The notes under the pieces: generated by a model | What the model was told of the DNA's origin: nothing | Database searches by the model: none | What the model saw: only the letters and a program-made list of their open reading frames with translations | Translations under genes and position numbers: made by a program | Shown here: positions 16,029-25,009 of the stretch, in pieces | Layout: each line of letters begins with the position of its first letter | How positions within the stretch are numbered: position 1 is the stretch's first letter | Assembly (NCBI RefSeq): GCF_030646165.1 | Contig: NZ_JAUTDO010000002.1 | Span: 496,001-560,000 of the forward strand | Direction of reading: 5' to 3' | Source of the DNA: Conexibacter sp. CPCC 206217 | GTDB taxonomy: Bacteria > Actinomycetota > Thermoleophilia > Solirubrobacterales > Solirubrobacteraceae | Length of the DNA: 64,000 nucleotides

Positions 16029-17503
16029 GCCGCGAGCGCTCCGCCGACGTCGGTGCCGCCGCCCGCGCGCCCCGCGGTCGCCGGGGCCGGCGGCAGCGCG
16101 TGCGCGCCGGCCGTCGCGCCCGCGGGCACGAGCAGGTCGAACGGGCCCGTCGGCAGATGCTCGCCGCGCGTGGCGGGGTCGTGCTCCTCGCCGTCGCTGA
16201 GGAGCGTCTCCCCGCGCCGCAGCACCAGCCGTGGCGCTCCGAGGCAGCGACGGCCGTGGTAGAGCGAGTAGCCGGCCTCCGAGCGCCCGTCGCGCTCGTC
16301 CAGCACGATCTCGCGCGCCGGATCCCAGACGACCAGATCGGCGTCTGAGCCCGGGGCGATCGCGCCCTTGCGCGGGTACAGCCCGAAGATCCGTGCCGGG
16401 TGCTCGGCGACGGCCCGCACCATCTCGACGAGGCTGATCCGGCCCGGCACCACGCCGGCGTCGTGGACGATGGTCATCAGCGTCTCGGCGGCCGGCGCGC
16501 CGAAGCCCGCCTCCAGCAGCGGTGCGCCGCCGTCGTCGGCGCGCTTCTTCGGCGCGTGGTCGGAGCCGATCGCGCTCAGCGTGCCGTCGCGCAGCCCTTC
16601 CCACAGCGCCTCGACGTCGTCGTCGGTGCGCAGCGGCGGGCCGACCTTCGCGAGCGCGCCGCGGTCGTCCAGCGCCGCGCTCGTCAGCGCGAGATAGTGC
16701 GGACAGGTCTCGGCGACGACCGGCAGGCCGCGTCCGCGCGCCCAGCGCACCACCTCCAGCGCGCGCCGGCAGGTGACGTGCGGGATCCACAGCGGACATC
16801 CGGAGACCTCGGCCATCGCGATCGCGCGATAGACGCCCTCGGCCTCCAGCACGTCTGGCCGCGTGCCGAGCCAGCGCGCGACGTCGTCGCCGTCCCGCGG
16901 CGCCTCCTGCGCACGGCTCTCGAGATACTCGATCGCGGGCCCGTTCTCGGCGTGGACCATCGCCAGCCCGCCGACGGCGGCGATCCGCTCCATCGCGCGC
17001 AGCAGCTGATAGTCGTCGGTCATCCAGCCGAGCGCCATGTACGTCAGGAACATCTTGAACGAGCGCACCCCGAGCGCCGCGGTCCGCTCGACGTCGTCGA
17101 GCTGCACGGCCGCGTCGAAGATGCCGGCGTGGATCGCGAAGTCGAGCACGCCCTGCTCGCTGTCGGCGATCATCGCGCGCGCGGCGTCGTCGAGGCGCGT
17201 GCCGGGCTTGGCATAGGCGAAGTGCATGACGGTCGTCGTGCCGCCGCGGGCGGCCACGCGCGCCGTCCGCGCCGGGTCGTCGAGGTACACCGGGTGGACG
17301 TGCTCGTCGACGGCGCCGGGCAGCACGTAGCTGCCGGTGGCGTCGATCCGCCGCCGCGCCGTCGTGTGCGCCAGGTCGCCGACGACCGCCACGCGACCGC
17401 TGTGCACGCCGACGTCGGCGCGCCGCATGCCGGCACCGGTGACGACGACGCCACCGACGACGGCCACGTCGAGCTGTTCGCGCTCGCGCGCCGAGCCGCT
17501 CAC
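16025..17503 (-). CDS. Dihydropyrimidinase/hydantoinase (cyclic amidohydrolase)
   Basis: 492 residues from GTG 17503, which overlaps the upstream TGA (GTGA). Hydrolyses a cyclic ureide (hydantoin or dihydropyrimidine) to the N-carbamoyl amino acid. Binuclear zinc site as in the family: HVHP (DEHVHPVYLDDP), carboxylated Lys in SFKMFLTYMAL, His in MVHAENGP, His in PHVTCRRALEVV, and Asp in GSDHAPKKR. C-terminal LYPRKGAIAPGSDADLVVWD is typical. Sits between the FCD regulator and the PRTase-like gene. It is only a distant paralogue of the hydantoinase at 51981-53417. Confidence 0.92.
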   Translation of the reverse strand: MSGSAREREQLDVAVVGGVVVTGAGMRRADVGVHSGRVAVVGDLAHTTARRRIDATGSYVLPGAVDEHVHPVYLDDPARTARVAARGGTTTVMHFAYAKPGTRLDDAARAMIADSEQGVLDFAIHAGIFDAAVQLDDVERTAALGVRSFKMFLTYMALGWMTDDYQLLRAMERIAAVGGLAMVHAENGPAIEYLESRAQEAPRDGDDVARWLGTRPDVLEAEGVYRAIAMAEVSGCPLWIPHVTCRRALEVVRWARGRGLPVVAETCPHYLALTSAALDDRGALAKVGPPLRTDDDVEALWEGLRDGTLSAIGSDHAPKKRADDGGAPLLEAGFGAPAAETLMTIVHDAGVVPGRISLVEMVRAVAEHPARIFGLYPRKGAIAPGSDADLVVWDPAREIVLDERDGRSEAGYSLYHGRRCLGAPRLVLRRGETLLSDGEEHDPATRGEHLPTGPFDLLVPAGATAGAHALPPAPATAGRAGGGTDVGGALAA

Positions 17504-18273
17504 GGCGCGTCCCTCGTCAGCGGCGGCTCGAGCTCGGCGGCGGCGCCGTGCAGTGCCTGCTCGAAGCCGACCACCACCTCGGTCAGGTGCTCCATCATGT
17601 GCTCCTCGGCGGCATCGGGGTCGTGCGCGGCGATCGCCGCGACGATCTGCTCGTGGTGACGGCAACGGCGGTCCTCGTGGGCCGGGTCGGCGTCGTGCGA
17701 CAGGCGTCCGACCGCCTCCTGCGTGTCGGAGAACATCGCGAACAGCGAGATCACGGCCTCGTTGTGGGAGGCCGCCGCGACGGCCTCGTGGAACGCCCAG
17801 CCGTGTTCCCAGTCGTCGTGGTCGGCCGCCTCCTGCGCGGCGACCAGCGCGAGCAGGTGCGCGATGTCGTCCTCCGTCGCGCGGATCGCGGCCAGCCGGG
17901 CCGCCTCGCGCTCGAGCCCCCGGCGGACGTAGACGAAGTCGATCACCTCGCGCAGGGTGCGCGGGTCGAGCGCCTGCGCGACACGCGCGCCGCTGGCGGT
18001 GCGCGCGTGCGAGTCGTCCAGCTCGCGCAGCCGCGCGACGCCCGCGGCGCTCAGCACGCGCCCGCGGTTGCTGTCGCGCGAGGTCAGCCCGCGGCGGTCG
18101 AGCTCGCGCAGCAGCCGGCCGACGGTCGCCTCGCTGATCTCGTGGCCGGCGTCGCGCAGCCCGGCGCAGATGCTGCCGGCGCCGATCGCGACATCGGTGT
18201 CGCGCAGCATCCGCAGGATCGCGCGCTCCAGCTCTTGCGCGGTCGCGCGCGGACTGTTGTCGGCGGTCGTCAT
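17500..18273 (-). CDS. FCD-domain transcriptional regulator with an atypical winged helix
   Basis: 257 residues. The C-terminal half is an FCD ligand domain: LREVIDFVYVRRGLEREAARLAA, WAFHEAVAAASHNEAV, and RCRHHEQIVAAIAAHDPDAAEEHMMEHL, with metal-ligand His residues. The N-terminal 75 residues (ELERAILRMLRDTDVAIGAG, ICAGLRDAGHEISEATVGRL, RELDRRGLTS) are not the usual GntR helix but look like the NrpR/HTH_12 type of winged helix that ends in a G-R-x-L-T/S-x-A-G turn. It lies in the middle of the operon, coupled by 4-base overlaps to both neighbours, and probably responds to a carboxylate or carbamoyl intermediate. The 24-bp palindrome at 26841 is its likeliest site. Confidence 0.8.
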   Translation of the reverse strand: MTTADNSPRATAQELERAILRMLRDTDVAIGAGSICAGLRDAGHEISEATVGRLLRELDRRGLTSRDSNRGRVLSAAGVARLRELDDSHARTASGARVAQALDPRTLREVIDFVYVRRGLEREAARLAAIRATEDDIAHLLALVAAQEAADHDDWEHGWAFHEAVAAASHNEAVISLFAMFSDTQEAVGRLSHDADPAHEDRRCRHHEQIVAAIAAHDPDAAEEHMMEHLTEVVVGFEQALHGAAAELEPPLTRDAP

Positions 18274-19121
18274 CGTCGGTCCTCCCCTGAACGGCGCGTG
18301 TGCGGCTGCCAGGGTGCCAGAAGGCGCTCGGCGAGCGCAACCGCGCCGTACAGCGCCACGCCCATCGCAGTGATCACCAGCAGCGCGGCGAAGGCGCCGG
18401 CGAGGTCGAGCAGGCGCAGCCGCAGCAGCAGCCAGTCGCCGATCCCCTCCTTGCCCGCGCCGAAGTACTCGGCCACGAGCGCGGCGCTGACGCTGACCGC
18501 CGCGGTCGTCCGCAGGGCGGCGAACACGAACGGCGCCGACGCGGGAATCCGCGCCTTGCGCAGCACCGCCCCGCGCGAGGCGCTCAGCGAGGCGAGCAGG
18601 TCGAGCGCGCCGGCGTCGAGCGAGCGCAGGCCGATCAGCGCGTTGGAGAAGACCGGGAAGAAGCAGACGACCGCGACGACCGCGATCACCGAAGTCGCGC
18701 CGAAGCCGAAGATCAGCACCGAGACCGGCGCGAAGACCAGCAGCGGGACGGCGTTGGCGGCGACCGCGAGCGGCAGCAGCGCGTCGATCAGCGCCTTGCG
18801 GCTGCAGACCAGGCAGGCCAGCACGAAGCCCGCGACGCCGCCGACCGCGAAGCCTCCGAGCGCGCCCAGCGCGGTGCGCAGGCTGCGTTGCACGATCGGG
18901 CCGCGGTACTCGGCGAGCTGGTCGAGCAGGTCGAGCGGCCGCGCCACGATGTACGGCGGCACATCGAGCACGTAGGCCAGCAGCGACCACGCGCCGATCA
19001 GCAGCGCGAGCGGGACCAGCGCCAGCAGCACGGCACGGCCGACGCCGCGCCGGCGCGCCAGCGCGCGCCGGGCATGGCGCGCCTTGGCCCGCTCCAGCGA
19101 TTGCTCCGCGACGACGCTCAT
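18270..19121 (-). CDS. ABC transporter permease (SsuC/TauC/ThiX type), second of two
   Basis: 283 residues with about six membrane segments and a cytoplasmic N-terminus rich in Arg (RAKARHARRALARRRG). The EAA-type loop that contacts the ATPase reads DLLASLSASRGAVLRKARIPASAP. It pairs with the permease gene just upstream, sharing an ATGA overlap, to form a heterodimeric channel driven by the ATPase at 20838-21692. Its context points to uptake of a hydantoin- or pyrimidine-like compound. Confidence 0.9.
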   Translation of the reverse strand: MSVVAEQSLERAKARHARRALARRRGVGRAVLLALVPLALLIGAWSLLAYVLDVPPYIVARPLDLLDQLAEYRGPIVQRSLRTALGALGGFAVGGVAGFVLACLVCSRKALIDALLPLAVAANAVPLLVFAPVSVLIFGFGATSVIAVVAVVCFFPVFSNALIGLRSLDAGALDLLASLSASRGAVLRKARIPASAPFVFAALRTTAAVSVSAALVAEYFGAGKEGIGDWLLLRLRLLDLAGAFAALLVITAMGVALYGAVALAERLLAPWQPHTRRSGEDRR

Positions 19122-19915
19122 GACGGCCGCCGACCCTTCAGCGCCCACCGCTCGCACAGCACCACGGCTGCCGACAGCAGCAGGCCCAGCAGCGCGCTGC
19201 CGAGCGCGGCGGCCCACAGGAAGTAGGCCGAGTCGGCACTGTTGCCGAAGTAGGAGAGCTGCAGCATCAGCACGCCCAGACCGTTGCGCGAAGCGCCGGT
19301 GAACTCGAGGATGATCCCTCCGATGACGCTCCACGTCGCGCCGATCCGCGCGCCCGCGAAGACGTACGGCAGCGCGGCCGGCCAGGCTGCCTTGCGCAGC
19401 AGCTGCCAGCGTCCGGCGCCGTAGCTGGCCATCAGGTCCGCCTTGCCGTCGTCGAGCGCCTGCAGCCCCTTCGCCGTGTTGACGATCACCGGGAAGCAGG
19501 TCACGTAGGCGGCCAGCAGGATCCGTGCCATGAACGCGTCGCGCACCATGATCGTCAGCAGCGGCGCGACCGCCACGACCGGCAGCATCGGGATCAGGAT
19601 CAGGTACGGCGCGACCGCGATCCGCAGCAGCCGCGAGGCCCACAGCAGACAGGCGACCGCGATCCCGAGCGCGAGTCCGCCGACGAATCCGATCAGCGCG
19701 GTGAGCAGCGTCTGCGGGGCCGCTCTGGCGATCGCGCCGAAGTGGTCGGCGAACGCCGCGGCGACCGCGAACGGGCGTGGATACTGGACCGGCGAGAGCG
19801 GCTCGCGCGACGCGGCCGAGGCGAGCACGAGCGCCAGCTCGGCCGCCGCCACCAGGGCGAGCGCGACGAGCGCCGGCAGCAGCGGCCGGGCGAGGCGGAC
19901 GCGGGCGGCCGTCAT
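19118..19915 (-). CDS. ABC transporter permease (SsuC/TauC/ThiX type), first of two
   Basis: 265 residues, ATG overlapping the upstream stop. Membrane segments include LLPALVALALVAAAELALVL and TLLTALIGFVGGLALGIAVA. The ATPase-contact loop is DLMASYGAGRWQLLRKAAWPAALP. Partner of the following permease; both belong to the nitrate/sulfonate/taurine/pyrimidine-precursor import family. Confidence 0.9.
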   Translation of the reverse strand: MTAARVRLARPLLPALVALALVAAAELALVLASAASREPLSPVQYPRPFAVAAAFADHFGAIARAAPQTLLTALIGFVGGLALGIAVACLLWASRLLRIAVAPYLILIPMLPVVAVAPLLTIMVRDAFMARILLAAYVTCFPVIVNTAKGLQALDDGKADLMASYGAGRWQLLRKAAWPAALPYVFAGARIGATWSVIGGIILEFTGASRNGLGVLMLQLSYFGNSADSAYFLWAAALGSALLGLLLSAAVVLCERWALKGRRPS

Positions 19916-20841
19916 CCACCCACCCCCTCGACCGCCAGCGCGGCGATCTCGTCGTCGACCAGCTCGTCGGGCTCGACCGGGCGCGAGAGCCAGCCGGCGG
20001 CCGCGAGGATCGCGCTCCAGCGCCCGGCGGCGCCGCGATCGACCCGCGGGCTCGAGGACCACACCCGCTGCCCCCGATAGGCGCCGACGACCGCCTCGAC
20101 CTCGGCCGCGGGGCGCGCCGGGAAGTGACGCTGCACGAGCTCGGCCAGCTCACCGGTCGGGCGGCCCTCGAGCCAGCGCTGGGCGCGGTGCAGCGCCCGC
20201 ATCAGCGCGACCAGCTGAGGCCGTCGCGCATCGACCAGCTCCGGGGTCGCGTAGTAGACGCTCCACGGCAGCCTGCCGATGTCCTCGCGCCAGCAGGCGA
20301 CCTGGTGCAGGCCCTCGTCCAGCAGCGCCGAACCCGCGTCGAGGTCGCCGATCTCCAGCAGCTCGCCGTAGCCCTCGCGGAACATCCGCAGCGACTCGTC
20401 GACGGGCAGCTGCGGGATCAGCCGCATCCGCTCCAGCGAGACGCCCTTGATGCGAAGCAGGTGGCGCAGCGCGAACCATGGCGACGGCGCGCCGCCGGTC
20501 GCGTGCAGGAAGATGCCGCCCTCCAGCGCGCTCCAGTCGAACAGCTCGCGCGGCTGGCGCGCGAACAGCAGCAGGTCGCACTGCTCGTTGACCTGGCCGA
20601 AGACGCGCATCGGCCGGCCGTCGAGCAGCCGCCGCATCGGCCGCCAGAGCCCGCCCAGCACGACGTCGAAGTCGCCGCGCTCCATCGCGACCGACAGGCC
20701 GGCGCGATCGCTGCCGCCGTCGTACTCCAGCGCGATCCCCTCGTCGGCGAAGAAGCCGAGCTGCTCGGCGGCGATCTGGGGCGCGTAGTAGGCGGCGTCG
20801 GCGACGCCGATCATCCGCATGGTCGAGGCCGTCGTGCTCAC
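19912..20841 (-). CDS. NMT1/THI5-like substrate-binding protein lacking a signal peptide
   Basis: 309 residues from GTG 20841 (GTGA overlap with the ATPase gene). The fold signature is clear: AAYYAPQIAAEQLGFFADEG, VAMERGDFDVVLGGLWRPMR, and LHATGGAPSPWFALRHLL. However, the N-terminus MSTTASTMRMIGVADAAYYA has no hydrophobic segment or lipobox, and translation coupling leaves little room for a longer start. It would therefore be cytoplasmic, possibly an enzyme- or sensor-like relative rather than the importer's receptor; the lipoprotein at 21697 can serve as receptor. This is unusual and worth checking. Confidence 0.8.
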   Translation of the reverse strand: MSTTASTMRMIGVADAAYYAPQIAAEQLGFFADEGIALEYDGGSDRAGLSVAMERGDFDVVLGGLWRPMRRLLDGRPMRVFGQVNEQCDLLLFARQPRELFDWSALEGGIFLHATGGAPSPWFALRHLLRIKGVSLERMRLIPQLPVDESLRMFREGYGELLEIGDLDAGSALLDEGLHQVACWREDIGRLPWSVYYATPELVDARRPQLVALMRALHRAQRWLEGRPTGELAELVQRHFPARPAAEVEAVVGAYRGQRVWSSSPRVDRGAAGRWSAILAAAGWLSRPVEPDELVDDEIAALAVEGVGG

Positions 20842-21692
20842 AGCGTCTCCACTTCGTTGCGGGGCGCGCTGCCGCCGCGCAGCGTCTCGCGCACCTCGTT
20901 GGCCAGCTCGAAGAAGCGCGGCAGCTCGCGCGTCTGCGGCGTACGCGGATACGGCAGGTCGATCGTCACGTCGCGCACGATCCGCCCCGGACGCGCCGTC
21001 ATCACCAGCACGCGGCCGGAGAGGAAGACCGCCTCGGCGATCGAGTGGGTCACGAACACGACCGTCGCCCCGGCGTCGCCGGCGATCCGCAGCAGCTCGA
21101 GGTTCATCTGCTCGCGCGTCATCTCGTCGAGCGCGCCGAACGGCTCGTCCATGAACAGCAGCGCCGGTCTGAAACTGAGCGCGCGAGCGATCGCGACGCG
21201 CTGCTGCATCCCGCCCGACAGCTCCCAGGGGCGACGCGCGGCGAACGGCGCCAGCCCGACGCGCTCGAGCGCCTCGGCGGCGATCGCGCGCCGCTCGCGG
21301 CGCCCGACGCCGAGCAGCTCCAGCGGCAGCTCGACGTTCTCGCGCACCGTGCGCCAGTCGAACAGGTTCGCCTGCTGGAAGACCATCCCGTAGGACTTGG
21401 CGCGGCGCGCCTCGGCCGGCGTCAGGCCGTTCACGCGCGCCGCGCCGTCGCTCGGCGCGGTCAGTCCGGCGAGGATCCGCAGCAATGTCGTCTTGCCGCA
21501 GCCGGAAGGCCCCAGCAGCGACACGACCTCGCCTCTGCGCACGGAGAAGCTCGTGCGCGCGAGCGCGACCACGTCGCCGCCCGCGAACTCCTTGCGCAGG
21601 TCGCGGCAGTCGAGCACCGCCGCCTGCGCGTCCGGCAGCGAGGTGCCCGCCGCGCGCGCGTCGGCGCGCCGTCGCTTGACGCTCGTCAGCAT
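20838..21692 (-). CDS. ABC transporter ATPase (SsuB/TauB/ThiZ type)
   Basis: 284 residues. Walker A GPSGCGKTT (residues 61-69), Q-loop VFQQANLF, signature LSGGMQQR, Walker B LLFMDEPFGALD, and switch His in FVTHSIAEAV. The MTxRPGRIV motif near the end is typical of the nitrate/sulfonate/taurine group. The gene starts 4 bases after the lipoprotein gene and ends in a GTGA overlap. It should drive the two permeases at 18270-19915. Confidence 0.94.
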   Translation of the reverse strand: MLTSVKRRRADARAAGTSLPDAQAAVLDCRDLRKEFAGGDVVALARTSFSVRRGEVVSLLGPSGCGKTTLLRILAGLTAPSDGAARVNGLTPAEARRAKSYGMVFQQANLFDWRTVRENVELPLELLGVGRRERRAIAAEALERVGLAPFAARRPWELSGGMQQRVAIARALSFRPALLFMDEPFGALDEMTREQMNLELLRIAGDAGATVVFVTHSIAEAVFLSGRVLVMTARPGRIVRDVTIDLPYPRTPQTRELPRFFELANEVRETLRGGSAPRNEVETL

Positions 21693-21696
21693 CGCA

Positions 21697-22848
21697 TCAC
21701 GCCGCTCTCACCAGTCTGCCCTGTCTGAACTGCAGACCGTCCGCTCTGAGCGAGGCGACCGCCGCCTGCCAGATGTCGTGGCTGTAGGCGGCGTCGAGGT
21801 CCTGGTCCTTTCTCAGCACGCCGTATCTGCGACAGAGCGAGTACATGTCGTCGAGCACCGTCGGGTCCATGTAGCCGATCCCGTGCGTGAGCGTGGCGCC
21901 CTGCAGCACGAGGTCGTCGCGGATCACTCTCAGCTGCTCTCTCTGGTGCGCGAGGCTGACGGCGCCGTCGCCGGCGAGTCTGAAGACGACCTCGGAGGTC
22001 TCGTCGACGTTGTTGAAGGCGTAGTCCCAGCCGCGCAGACCGGCCTTCACGAGTCCGACGAGCGTCTCTCTCTTGTCCGGGTCGTCGAGGTTGTCCTGAC
22101 TGGTGTAGTAGCCGTCCTCGAGGAAGTTGATGCCGTCGTCGCCGACCTTCCAGAACCACACGTCGCTCGGTCTGACGCCGGACTCGTAGACCTGCAGCAG
22201 CTCGCTGTAGACGCCGGCCGACGCGACGTCGACCTTTCTCTGCAGGAACACCTGCATGTTGACGCCCTGGTTGACGACGTCGACGTCGCTGGCCGGGTCG
22301 AGCCCGTGCAGCGAGAGGTCGGCGAAGTAGGGGAACTGCCCGCCGCCGAGGAAGGTGCTGAAGCTCTTGTCCTTCATTCTCTCGACGGAGTCGATCCCTC
22401 TGTCCTTGAAGGCGATGATGCCGGCGGTGCCGCGCTGGTGCAGCTGCGAGATGTTGACGACCGGCGCGCCCTGCTCGCGGTTGGCCAGCGCGGTCGACAT
22501 GAATCCGATCGCGATGTCGGCGGCGCCTGTCGCGGCGTCGCGCTCGGGCTGGATGTCCGGGCCGCCGGGACGGATGTCGACGTCGAGGCCCGCGTCGGCG
22601 TAGAAGCCCTTCTCGCGGGCCATCAGCTCGCCGGCGAACTGGTTCTGCAGCACCCACTTGAGCTGGATCGAGGCCTTCTTCAGCGGTCTCGTGCCGGTGG
22701 TCGCACCGGTTCCCGTCGCGGCGGTGGTCGCCTCCTCCGAGCCGCAGGCGGCGAGCCCGCCGACGCCCAGGGCGCCGGCGACGAAGAGGCCGCTGGCGCG
22801 CAGGAAGGTCGCGCGGTCGATGGAGGAGTCGGAGCGATGATGCAGCAC
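21697..22848 (-). CDS. Substrate-binding lipoprotein of the ABC importer (NMT1/THI5-like)
   Basis: 383 residues. A type II signal with lipobox LAAC (about residue 35) follows ATFLRASGLFVAGALGVGGL, then a Thr/Ala-rich tether, so it is anchored outside the membrane. Receptor features: QLKWVLQNQFAGELMAREKG, IAIGFMSTALANREQGAPVV and GFYADAGLDVDIRPGG, as in proteins that bind pyrimidine-like precursors. Arginine codons here are dominated by AGA, in contrast to the flanking ATPase and HyuA genes. It is separated from both neighbours by 4 bases. Confidence 0.92.
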   Translation of the reverse strand: MLHHRSDSSIDRATFLRASGLFVAGALGVGGLAACGSEEATTAATGTGATTGTRPLKKASIQLKWVLQNQFAGELMAREKGFYADAGLDVDIRPGGPDIQPERDAATGAADIAIGFMSTALANREQGAPVVNISQLHQRGTAGIIAFKDRGIDSVERMKDKSFSTFLGGGQFPYFADLSLHGLDPASDVDVVNQGVNMQVFLQRKVDVASAGVYSELLQVYESGVRPSDVWFWKVGDDGINFLEDGYYTSQDNLDDPDKRETLVGLVKAGLRGWDYAFNNVDETSEVVFRLAGDGAVSLAHQREQLRVIRDDLVLQGATLTHGIGYMDPTVLDDMYSLCRRYGVLRKDQDLDAAYSHDIWQAAVASLRADGLQFRQGRLVRAA

Positions 22849-22852
22849 GGCG

Positions 22853-25009
22853 TTACCTCGTCATCTGTGGGGTCAGGGAAGTGACGGGACCGGCGACGCC
22901 GGCCAGCAACGGGGGGCTGTCGTCCCCCGCGGGGGACGGGTCCTGCGTGTGAATCAGGTACATCCCGCCCTCGATCAGGGCGATCCGCGCCCGCGGCGGG
23001 ACGAAGATCGTCGTCGTCTCCTCCTCGACGATCAGCGGCCCGGCGGCGCTCGCGCCGACGGGGAAGGCGGCGCCGTCGTGGATCGGCACCGCGACCGGGC
23101 GCTGCGCCCCGCGCAGCAGCAGCTGGCGGTGGCCCGCCGCCGCCGGCGCGGTGGGCTCGGCGCTCGTCCGTCCCCCGCCGATCCGCACCGCGCCGGCAGA
23201 GTGTGCGGCGACGACGCTGAGCCGCAGCGACAGCAGCTCGGCGCGGTTGTCGGGCTCCGCGTAGGCATAGAGCTGGCGGTGACGCGCGTGGAAGGCCTCG
23301 GCGAGTGCGTCGAGCAGGCCGCCGTCCGGCGCGTCCGGCACCGGGACGTCGCAGTAGTGGACCTGGTCGACGTACTTCATCTCCGCGACCCGCTCCAGCC
23401 GCACGTCCGCGCCAGCCGGCAGCCCGAGCGCCTCGCGGCCCTCCAGCGCCATCTCCGCGAACAGCCGCTCGACGGTCGCCTGCTCCAGCGCGTCGAGCGC
23501 GCCCGGGCACGAGCGCACGACGTCGTAGCGCAGCTCGGCGAGCGTGTCGCCGAAGGCGCACAGCACGCCGGCGACCTTCGGCACGAGCACGTCGGCGATG
23601 CCGAGCTCCTGGCCCAGCAGGCCGCCGAAGGTCGGCCCGGCGGCGCCGCCGGCCAGCAGCGTGAAGTCGCGCGGGTCGTGTCCGCGCCCGACGGAGGCGA
23701 TCTCGATGCCGTCGGCCATGCTGCGGATCGCCAGCTCGAGGATGCCCTGGGCCGCGTCGGCGACGGTCCCGCCGATCGCGGAGACGACGTCGCGCTCGAT
23801 CGCCTGCGCGGCGAGCGCCGGATCGATCTCGAGGCGGCCGCCGAGCAGCGCCTCGCCGGAGAGGTAGCCGAGCGTCACGAGCGCGTCGGTGACCGTCGGG
23901 CGCTCGCCGCCGCGCCGATAGCAGGCCGGCCCGGGAAACGCCTCGGCGCTCTGCGGGCCGACCTGCAGCAGGCCGCGCGCGTCGATGTGCGCGATGCTGC
24001 CGCCGCCGGCGCCGATCGAGGTCACGTTGACCATCGGCAGCCCGACCCGATAGCGGTCGACGTCGACGTCGGAGACGACGTCGGGCCGACCGCCGTGGAC
24101 GAGGCAGATGTCGAAGCTGGTGCCGCCCATGTCGACCGAGATCACGTCCTCGCTGCCGATCACGGCGGCGAAGTGCAGCGCGGCCGTCGGACCGGCGGCC
24201 GGACCGGAGCTGATCGCCGCGACCGGACGCCGCTCGAGCACCGCGCGCGTGGCGACCCCGCCGTTGGACTGCATGTAGAAGATCGACCCCGCGAAGCCGG
24301 CGTCGAGCAGACCCGACTCCAGGTCGGCCATGTACGCGCGCAGGCGCGGGCCGACGTAGGCGTTGAGCACGGTCGTGCTCGTGCGCGTGTACTCGCCGAT
24401 TCGCGGCAGCGCTTCGACCGACGTCGACACGTATGCGCCGGGCAGCCGCGCGCGCAGCCGCTCGGCGATCCGCAGCTCGTGCTCGGGTCGGTTGAACGAC
24501 CACAGGCAGCTGACGGCGACGGCCTCGACGCGCTCCTCGACGAGGCGGTCGATCAGCTGCTCCAGGCGCGCCTCGTCCAGCGGCTGCAGCACGGTGCCGT
24601 CGGCGAGCACGCGCTCGGGCACGCCGAGGCGCCGGGCGGCCGGCACCAGCGGCGTCGCCTGCGGATAGGCGAAGTCCCAGCGATGGCCGTCCTCCTTGTG
24701 GCCGAGGCGGATCTCGATCGCGTCCTCGTGGCCGGCCGTCGTCAGCAGCGCGGTGCGCGCGCCCCGCTGCTGGATCACGGTGTTGAGCGGAACGGTGGTG
24801 CCGTGGACGATCGTCTCGCAGCGGCGCAGGAAGTCCGCCGGCTCGAGGCCGGCCTTGGCCGCCAGACCCGCGAGCCCGGCGAGCATCGTCTGCGACGGCG
24901 CGTCCGGTCGCGACGGGACCTTGTGGATCGCGATCGCGCCGTCGGCGTCGATCGAGACGAGGTCGGTGAAGGTGCCGCCGGTGTCGACACCGACGCGGTA
25001 GCCGCTCAC
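22853..25009 (-). CDS. hyuA: HyuA-type hydantoinase/oxoprolinase subunit
   Basis: 718 residues from GTG 25009 (GTGA overlap with HyuB). ATP-dependent ring-opening enzymes of this family act on hydantoins, 5-oxoproline, acetone-like or caprolactam-like substrates together with HyuB. ASKHA-type nucleotide fold: GVDTGGTFTDLVSID at the start, TIVHGTTVPLNTVIQQRGAR, and the second phosphate loop VDMGGTSFDICLV (about residue 290). The ending SLTPQMTR is short and the protein has the normal length for HyuA. It is coupled to HyuB and to the importer genes. Confidence 0.92.
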   Translation of the reverse strand: MSGYRVGVDTGGTFTDLVSIDADGAIAIHKVPSRPDAPSQTMLAGLAGLAAKAGLEPADFLRRCETIVHGTTVPLNTVIQQRGARTALLTTAGHEDAIEIRLGHKEDGHRWDFAYPQATPLVPAARRLGVPERVLADGTVLQPLDEARLEQLIDRLVEERVEAVAVSCLWSFNRPEHELRIAERLRARLPGAYVSTSVEALPRIGEYTRTSTTVLNAYVGPRLRAYMADLESGLLDAGFAGSIFYMQSNGGVATRAVLERRPVAAISSGPAAGPTAALHFAAVIGSEDVISVDMGGTSFDICLVHGGRPDVVSDVDVDRYRVGLPMVNVTSIGAGGGSIAHIDARGLLQVGPQSAEAFPGPACYRRGGERPTVTDALVTLGYLSGEALLGGRLEIDPALAAQAIERDVVSAIGGTVADAAQGILELAIRSMADGIEIASVGRGHDPRDFTLLAGGAAGPTFGGLLGQELGIADVLVPKVAGVLCAFGDTLAELRYDVVRSCPGALDALEQATVERLFAEMALEGREALGLPAGADVRLERVAEMKYVDQVHYCDVPVPDAPDGGLLDALAEAFHARHRQLYAYAEPDNRAELLSLRLSVVAAHSAGAVRIGGGRTSAEPTAPAAAGHRQLLLRGAQRPVAVPIHDGAAFPVGASAAGPLIVEEETTTIFVPPRARIALIEGGMYLIHTQDPSPAGDDSPPLLAGVAGPVTSLTPQMTR

